Below are positions 6,789 through 10,349 of a stretch of DNA of 10,349 bases, piece by piece. The notes beneath the pieces are model-generated. The model saw nothing but the letters and a program-made list of their open reading frames with translations. It did no database searches and had not been told where the DNA came from. A program made the position numbers and the translations under genes. The stretch is from Bacteroidaceae bacterium (GTDB lineage Bacteria > Bacteroidota > Bacteroidia > Bacteroidales > Bacteroidaceae): positions 1 through 10,349 of the forward strand of contig JAFYYO010000139.1 in assembly GCA_017557475.1 (NCBI GenBank), written 5' to 3'. The stretch's first letter is position 1; each line of letters begins with the position of its first letter.

Positions 6789-7283
6789 ATGGACAAGAAG
6801 CAACAGCCCCTCGCACCATTGCGTGACAGACTGACGCAATACATGGTAGACAAAGCCATGCGCAAGACTCCCGAAAGATACGAGATTCTTCGTGTTGCAG
6901 GGTTGGCCAATGGTATCTTTACCATCGACGGTCTTATGCAACTGATGAAAGAGAACGGCAAGTTTCAGGTCAGCAGAGCCACCATCTTCAACACGATGGA
7001 ACTGTTCTGCAACGCAGGACTGGTCATCAAGCACCCTTTGGCAACTGCAGCTCACTACGAATTGCGAACCGACTGCAACCCAAAAGCTTACATTATCTGC
7101 CGCCAGTGCAACACCATCACGAAGACCTCAACGAGCACGGCCAAACTTGCTTTGCAAAACCTGCATGTACGTTATTTCGCCATTGAGGACAAATTGCTCT
7201 ACATGCACGGACTATGTCGCAAGTGCCAAGCCAAGAACCGACGACAAGAAACTAGAAAACTAAAGAAAAATAACAATACATGA
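6789..7283 (+). CDS. Fur-family transcriptional regulator lacking the histidine cluster
   Basis: A 164-residue Fur-type regulator. The winged-helix part includes MRKTPERYEIL and the recognition helix VSRATIFNTMELF (about residues 61-73). A structural zinc site is supported by two CxxC pairs, Cys104/Cys107 (CRQC) and Cys143/Cys146 (CRKC). The regulatory site looks different from relatives: where Fur proteins have a His-rich motif before the first CxxC, this one has NPKAYIIC, and the histidine usually found just before the LY-x-x-GLC strand is replaced by acidic or other residues. The C terminus is strongly basic. I chose the ATG at 6789; a TTG at 6783 is in frame but sits at the predicted transcription start. 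The stop overlaps the purA start (ATGA), so the two are co-translated. Its targets and signal are unknown. Confidence 0.92.
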   Translation: MDKKQQPLAPLRDRLTQYMVDKAMRKTPERYEILRVAGLANGIFTIDGLMQLMKENGKFQVSRATIFNTMELFCNAGLVIKHPLATAAHYELRTDCNPKAYIICRQCNTITKTSTSTAKLALQNLHVRYFAIEDKLLYMHGLCRKCQAKNRRQETRKLKKNNNT

Positions 7284-8548
7284 CGAAAGGTAAAGTAGAT
7301 GCTCTGCTGGGCATCGTCTTCGGCGACGAAGGAAAAGGAAAGGTTGTGGACGTTTTCACACCTAAATACGACATTATAGCAAGGTTTGCCGGTGGTCCGA
7401 ATGCTGGCCACACCATCATCTTTGAGGGCAAGAAGTTCGTGCTTCGTTCTATTCCAAGTGGCATCTTTGACGAGGGCAAACTCAACATTATCGGCAATGG
7501 TTGTGTGATTGCTCCCGACCTCTTCATGCAGGAAGCTAAGGAACTCGAGGAAGCTGGCTACGACCTCAAGAGCCGTCTGCACATCAGTAAGAGAGCGCAC
7601 CTTATCCTGCCTACTCATAGAGTGCTTGACCGTGCTTATGAGGCTGCCAAAGGCAAAAACAAAGTCGGCACTACTGGCAAAGGCATCGGCCCGACTTATA
7701 GCGAGAAAGCAAGCCGTACAGGTCTTCGCGTAGGTGACATCTTGGAGAACTTCGAGGAGAAGTACCAGACACTGAAAGCTCGTCACGAGAAGACTTTGCG
7801 CGACCTGAACTACACCGACTATGACATCACAGACGAGGAGAAGCTCTGGATGCAAGGCATCGAGTACATGAAGCAGTTCACGCTTGCCGATACCGAGATT
7901 GAGCTTGGCAAAGCCCTGCAGGAAGGCAAGAAAGTGCTTGCCGAAGGTGCTCAGGGCACGATGCTCGACATCGACCATGGAACCTATCCTTTCGTCTCTT
8001 CCAGCAATACAGTAAGTGGAGGTGTCTGCACGGGTCTTGGCGTGGCTCCTAATGCCATCGGCGAGGTGTTTGGCATCTTCAAGGCTTACTCTACTCGCGT
8101 TGGCTCTGGTCCTTTCCCAGTTGAGCTATTTGATGAGACAGGCGACAAGATTCGCGAGATTGGTCATGAGTATGGAGCTGTGACAGGCAGAAACCGTCGT
8201 TGTGGCTGGCTCGACCTTGTGGCTCTTCGTTATGCCATCATGATAAATGGTGTCACTCAGCTCATCATGATGAAGAGTGATGTGCTCGACGATTTTGCTG
8301 AGATTAAGGTCTGCACGAAGTACACCAAGAATGGCGTCGTGACTGACGAGATGCCTTACGACACAGAGGGTTGGCAAGCTGTCTATGAGACGCTTCCAGG
8401 CTGGCAGACCGACCTCACACAGATGACAAGCGAAAGCCAGTTCCCAAAGCAACTCAAGGACTACATCGCCTACATCGAGAAAGCCACAGGAACACCCATC
8501 ACCATCGTCAGCGTAGGACCAGACCGTGAACAAACTATCACGAGGTAA
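7280..8548 (+). CDS. purA: Adenylosuccinate synthetase
   Basis: PurA catalyses the first committed step from IMP to AMP: IMP, aspartate and GTP give adenylosuccinate, GDP and phosphate, in the cytosol. At 422 residues it has the normal length. GDEGKGK at 15-21 carries the catalytic Asp16, and GGPNAGHT at 38-45 carries the catalytic His44. IMP and GTP binding segments follow: VGTTGKGIGPTYSEKASR, EGAQGTMLDIDHGTYPFV, STRVGSGPFPVE and TGRNRRCGWLD. The residue before GDEGKGK is Phe where most homologues have Trp (QWGDEGKGK becomes VFGDEGKGK), a mild difference. It is coupled by a 4-bp overlap to the Fur-type gene upstream and overlaps the TPR gene downstream by 23 bp, so all three are probably expressed from the promoter at 6747-6778. 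Confidence 0.98.
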   Translation: MTKGKVDALLGIVFGDEGKGKVVDVFTPKYDIIARFAGGPNAGHTIIFEGKKFVLRSIPSGIFDEGKLNIIGNGCVIAPDLFMQEAKELEEAGYDLKSRLHISKRAHLILPTHRVLDRAYEAAKGKNKVGTTGKGIGPTYSEKASRTGLRVGDILENFEEKYQTLKARHEKTLRDLNYTDYDITDEEKLWMQGIEYMKQFTLADTEIELGKALQEGKKVLAEGAQGTMLDIDHGTYPFVSSSNTVSGGVCTGLGVAPNAIGEVFGIFKAYSTRVGSGPFPVELFDETGDKIREIGHEYGAVTGRNRRCGWLDLVALRYAIMINGVTQLIMMKSDVLDDFAEIKVCTKYTKNGVVTDEMPYDTEGWQAVYETLPGWQTDLTQMTSESQFPKQLKDYIAYIEKATGTPITIVSVGPDREQTITR

Positions 8549-9371
8549 GACAACAGTTGTCATTTTTCTGTTGTCTGTTGTCTGTTGTCCGTTGTCCATA
8601 AAGGCACAAGGCCTCTATGAGCAAAGCGTCCGTTTGATTGTGGAGACTTTGGCTGCAGACTCTTTGCAGAAGGCTGAGGAACTGATTCAGGAGACTATTA
8701 AGCTCGACCCGGTCAGGAAGTCGAATGCTGTGCTGTACCAGTACCTTGGCGAAATCCATCAGCGACGAGGAGAGAGCGAAAAAGCACTTGAGGCTTACAC
8801 AAAAGGCATAGAACTCTCTTCCACCACGAACCTGCTTCTCAGTCGCGGCTCCCTGTATCTGCAGCTGAACAATCAGGACAGAGCCCTGATGGACTACAAC
8901 AAAGTCCTTGAGGCAGAGCCAGACAACGAGGAGGCGCTTTTCTTTCGTGCCTTCGTCCTGTCGAGTCAGAGGAAATATAAAGATGCTCGGACTGACTACA
9001 GGCACTTGCTGGAACAGAATCCTATGCATGAAGATGCTCGGCTTGGTTTGGCCATTCTAAACAGCAAGGACGGCAGACCAAAAGAGGCAATGGAACAGCT
9101 CGATGCCCTGGTGCATTTCTATCCCAATCATGCCAAGCATTACCTGGCTCGCTGCGGATTGCTGGAGCAGCGAAAGGACTACGAAAAGGCAAAGAAAGAC
9201 ATCAGCATGGCGCTGGAACTGGAGCCAGAGAACCCTGAATGTTATTTGACGAGGGCCTCACTCTATCTAGCCATGAAGAAGAAAAAACTTGCTCAGCAAG
9301 ACTGCAAAACAGCCATCCGCCTCGGAGCCAGTCCAGAAGAAGTCACATCTATCCTCGGAGGAATTAAATAA
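8526..9371 (+). CDS. Exported protein of six tetratricopeptide repeats
   Basis: A 281-residue protein starting at GTG 8526 inside the end of purA; the first in-frame ATG is far inside the second repeat unit, so the GTG is the only sensible start. Residues 1-27 form a signal peptide (basic start, core VVIFLLSVVCCPLS, cleavage near IKA-QG). From residue 66 there are six TPR units of exactly 34 residues: 66-99, 100-133, 134-167, 168-201, 202-235 and 236-269, with the usual G/A-L/Y-A-P pattern (GEIHQRRGESEKALEAYTKG; ALELEPENPECYLTRASLYL). TPRs are protein-binding scaffolds, so it probably works in the periplasm or at the envelope. The partner is unknown. The signal peptide core is encoded by a heptamer repeat. 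An intrinsic terminator begins at its stop codon. Confidence 0.93.
   Translation: MNKLSRGKTTVVIFLLSVVCCPLSIKAQGLYEQSVRLIVETLAADSLQKAEELIQETIKLDPVRKSNAVLYQYLGEIHQRRGESEKALEAYTKGIELSSTTNLLLSRGSLYLQLNNQDRALMDYNKVLEAEPDNEEALFFRAFVLSSQRKYKDARTDYRHLLEQNPMHEDARLGLAILNSKDGRPKEAMEQLDALVHFYPNHAKHYLARCGLLEQRKDYEKAKKDISMALELEPENPECYLTRASLYLAMKKKKLAQQDCKTAIRLGASPEEVTSILGGIK
8549..8597 (+). repeat. Heptanucleotide repeat encoding a signal peptide core
   Basis: CTGTTGT occurs three times in tandem (8568-8588), then CCGTTGT (8589-8595) and CC. The repeat lies directly after the purA stop, in the frame of the TPR gene, and encodes residues 15-23 (LLSVVCCPL). An inverted partner, GACAACAG at 8549-8556, can pair with CTGTTGTC at 8568-8575. 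GACAAC-A-GTTGTC at 8549-8561 is itself a perfect inverted repeat. Confidence 0.85.
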
Positions 9372-9402
9372 AAAAACAGCAGCCCAAGCGACTGCTGTTT
9401 TT
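9372..9402. terminator. Intrinsic terminator after the TPR gene
   Basis: AAAAACAGCAG (9372-9382) and CTGCTGTTTTT (9392-9402) form a perfect 11-bp stem with a 9-base loop, and the 3' arm ends in a T run. It starts at the stop codon of the TPR gene. The opposite strand also ends in a T run, so it can work in both directions, which suits the eroded minus-strand gene end next to it. Confidence 0.9.
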
Positions 9403-9403
9403 C

Positions 9404-9517
9404 TTATCCTCTAATCAAGACCGCTTTGCCGTTCTTGATGTCGATTCCCTTCTGTTATTGCCCTGCCATAATGTTGAGCACAGTTACGAGGTCGGCAATA
9501 TCAATTAATGGATTAGC
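9404..9517 (-). pseudogene. Eroded 3' end of a secreted-protein gene (dockerin-like and sorting-domain-like tails)
   Basis: Read on the minus strand, 9455-9517 gives ANPLIDIADLVTVLNIMAGQ and a stop. DIADLVTVLNIMAG closely resembles the second helix of dockerin-like C termini in secreted Bacteroidales proteins (typically VDIADVVALVNIILG). In the same frame, directly after that stop, 9404-9454 gives QKGIDIKNGKAVLIRG and a stop, which resembles the end of a type IX secretion C-terminal domain (GIYIKNGKKVLIK). Upstream of 9517 the frame has no recognisable protein and soon runs into array B. I read this as remnants of one or two gene 3' ends left next to their terminator. The matches are short and rest on my memory of such tails; HisA also starts with an IDIKNGK-like motif, but a terminal position does not fit HisA. 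Confidence 0.45.
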
Positions 9518-9593
9518 AAAATATTTGCTGAAGCGCTCAAAATAACGAGGATAAAGGGCAGGTCTGGCACAGTATACCGATAGTCCACCCATG

Positions 9594-9677
9594 GAGGTAC
9601 TCCAGTACAAGCGTGTAGGTACTCGAGTACTTACATATGAGGACTGCAGTACTGATGTGTCAGGACTGGCCACGAAG
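9594..9677. repeat. Array B: palindromic GTAC units with 22-bp spacing
   Basis: Three palindromes have centres exactly 22 bp apart: GTACTCCAGTAC (9597-9608), GTACTCGAGTAC (9619-9630, perfect over 12 bp) and GGACTGCAGTAC (9641-9652, perfect over the inner 8). A decayed fourth unit, GGACTGGCCACG (9663-9674), keeps the spacing. The second unit extends to an 18-bp dyad (9616-9633) with one mismatched pair. The sequence differs from arrays A and C, but spacing and symmetry are the same. No gene covers it. Confidence 0.75.
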
Positions 9678-9710
9678 CAGGGGTAATTGGGAGGAAGCCT
9701 GTGGAAAACT

Positions 9711-9732
9711 CCCCGCCCCTTAAAGGGAGGGG
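9711..9732. repeat. GC-rich imperfect palindrome
   Basis: CCCCGCCCCTT (9711-9721) faces AAAGGGAGGGG (9722-9732) with two mismatched pairs in eleven and no loop. It lies between arrays B and C and stands out from the surrounding AT-richer sequence. It could form a strong hairpin in RNA, and similar C/G-run palindromes are familiar between Bacteroidales genes. There is no T run, so I do not call it a terminator. Confidence 0.55.
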
Positions 9733-9736
9733 AACT

Positions 9737-9846
9737 AACACGCCACAGCTAAATCACCAATTAGCCACGTCTAGTTTGCAAATTAGGGACGACTAATTGA
9801 ACAACTAGGCACACCTAGTTAGAGAACGTTCCAAGTTATAAATGCC
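9737..9846. repeat. Array C: five 22-bp-phased palindromic units related to array A
   Basis: Units start at 9737, 9759, 9781, 9803 and 9825, exactly 22 bp apart. The best are 9759 (AATTAGCCACGTCTAGTT), 9781 (AATTAGGGACGACTAATT, arms AATTAG/CTAATT) and 9803 (AACTAGGCACACCTAGTT, arms AACTAGG/CCTAGTT). Units 9737 and 9825 are degenerate but keep the AAC start and the CCAC or CCAA core. These are close relatives of units 724 and 746 of array A, about 9 kb away. The array ends 3 bases before the stop codon of the minus-strand gene, so it forms that gene's immediate 3' flank. Confidence 0.85.
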
Positions 9847-9849
9847 AAC

Positions 9850-10349
9850 TTAGCGAGTGTTCTGCATGACAGCTCGGAAATACCCGACGCTTTCGGCTAT
9901 GCCGATGAAGGGGTCGTTCATGTCTTTCTCGTACTCGAGGCTGCAGGAGCCTTTATAGCCGACCTTGCGAAGCATCTTGACGAACTTGGGGAAGTCGATG
10001 ATTCCCCTACCCAACTCGATGGCATGACCTGCTTTTGTGGGCTCTGTGACGTCCTTCAGATGGATGTCGAACACTCGCTTGGCATAACGTTTCAGGTCCT
10101 TGATGGAGTCGGCTCCATAGCGAAGGTTATGACCGATGTCGAGACACATTCCCAGTCGAGGGTCGCGGTCCTTGACGTCTTCCCAAATAGAGGTTGCATC
10201 GGGATAGAGCGGCATGTCGGGTCCATGCAGATGGATGGCATAACGGATATTCGTCTCTTTGACCTTCTGCTCCACTCGGTCGAGCACTTCCTTGTTGGGA
10301 ACAGTATCGCCCCAAGTGCCTGGAACGCCCACTACGAGGTCCACTCCTA
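9850..10349 (-). CDS. Sugar phosphate isomerase/epimerase-like TIM-barrel protein, 5'-partial
   Basis: The C-terminal 165 or so residues of an AP-endonuclease-2/xylose-isomerase-like TIM barrel, the family of sugar phosphate isomerases and epimerases. Visible metal-site motifs are CLDIGHN (Asp and His, about 10134-10143), FDIHLKD (His, about 10060-10062) and SLEYEKD (Glu, about 9934-9936). IHLHGPD and the strand VVGVPGTWGD lie further toward the N terminus. The first metal-ligand Glu is expected upstream, outside the window. The frame is open to the window edge (a G and a partial codon precede GTG 10342-10344), so that GTG is not the real start. The substrate cannot be deduced; relatives act on keto-sugars, inositol derivatives or hydroxypyruvate. 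It converges on the purA operon, with 478 bp of non-coding DNA between them. Confidence 0.9.
   Translation of the reverse strand, partial: GVDLVVGVPGTWGDTVPNKEVLDRVEQKVKETNIRYAIHLHGPDMPLYPDATSIWEDVKDRDPRLGMCLDIGHNLRYGADSIKDLKRYAKRVFDIHLKDVTEPTKAGHAIELGRGIIDFPKFVKMLRKVGYKGSCSLEYEKDMNDPFIGIAESVGYFRAVMQNTR

Noticed and set aside
6783..6791. TTG at 6783 as the start of the Fur-family gene
   Set aside because: It coincides with the predicted transcription start; the ATG two codons later is the better choice.
7199..7978. Long minus-strand open frame of 259 codons opposite purA
   Set aside because: It lies antisense to a clearly conserved enzyme gene, shows no recognisable protein motif, and long antisense frames are common opposite codon-biased genes.
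9455..9673. Minus-strand 72-codon frame as an intact gene
   Set aside because: Its N-terminal half is only the translation of palindromic array B; just the last 20 residues resemble a protein, so I list those as a remnant.
9624..9746. Arrays B and C as one continuous phased array
   Set aside because: Their centres differ by a half-integer number of 22-bp periods (99 bp from 9646.5 to 9745.5), and the sequence between them has no units, so they are separate.

Overview
The window looks like chromosomal DNA of a Bacteroidales bacterium, most likely Prevotellaceae. This rests on protein character (Bacteroidetes-type ECF sigma factors, M49 peptidase with HECLGH, a Fur-type gene coupled to purA) and on two good matches to the Bacteroidetes promoter -7 element TAnnTTTG. 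There are no rRNA, tRNA, CRISPR or transposase genes. Genes on the plus strand fill positions 1-9371; a minus-strand gene enters from the right edge.

Layout. (1) 1-589: an ECF sigma factor whose start codon probably lies just outside the window. (2) 590-813: a gap holding repeat array A. (3) 814-2879: a three-gene cassette of a second ECF sigma factor, a small single-pass membrane protein that is probably its anti-sigma partner, and a lipoprotein with a C-terminal membrane anchor. The genes overlap by 14 bp at both junctions. (4) 2949-6704: an operon behind a TATCTTTG promoter, encoding an exported glycerophosphodiester phosphodiesterase, an AraC-type DNA-binding protein with a histone-H1-like lysine tail, cytosolic dipeptidyl peptidase III and an AlkD-like DNA alkylation repair protein; the last three are joined by ATGA overlaps. 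(5) 6789-9371: an operon behind a TTTG-N20-TACCTTTG promoter, encoding a Fur-family regulator without the usual histidine cluster, adenylosuccinate synthetase (purA) and an exported protein of six TPR units. It ends in a clear intrinsic terminator. (6) 9372-9849: a gene-free stretch with the terminator, an eroded 3' end of a secreted-protein gene, array B, a GC-rich palindrome and array C. (7) 9850-10349, minus strand: the C-terminal part of a sugar phosphate isomerase/epimerase-like TIM-barrel protein.

The main unexplained signal is the set of three intergenic arrays (A 636-767, B 9594-9677, C 9737-9846). Each is built from roughly 18-bp imperfect palindromes with 4-bp linkers, giving an exact 22-bp period. 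Arm sequences differ between units, but in the best units the two arms still match each other as reverse complements, so dyad symmetry seems to be kept rather than the primary sequence. I do not recognise a named repeat family. A second repeat class is heptanucleotide tandem repeats. One copy encodes the hydrophobic core of the TPR protein's signal peptide, and a related copy lies in the same reading phase inside the DPP III gene.
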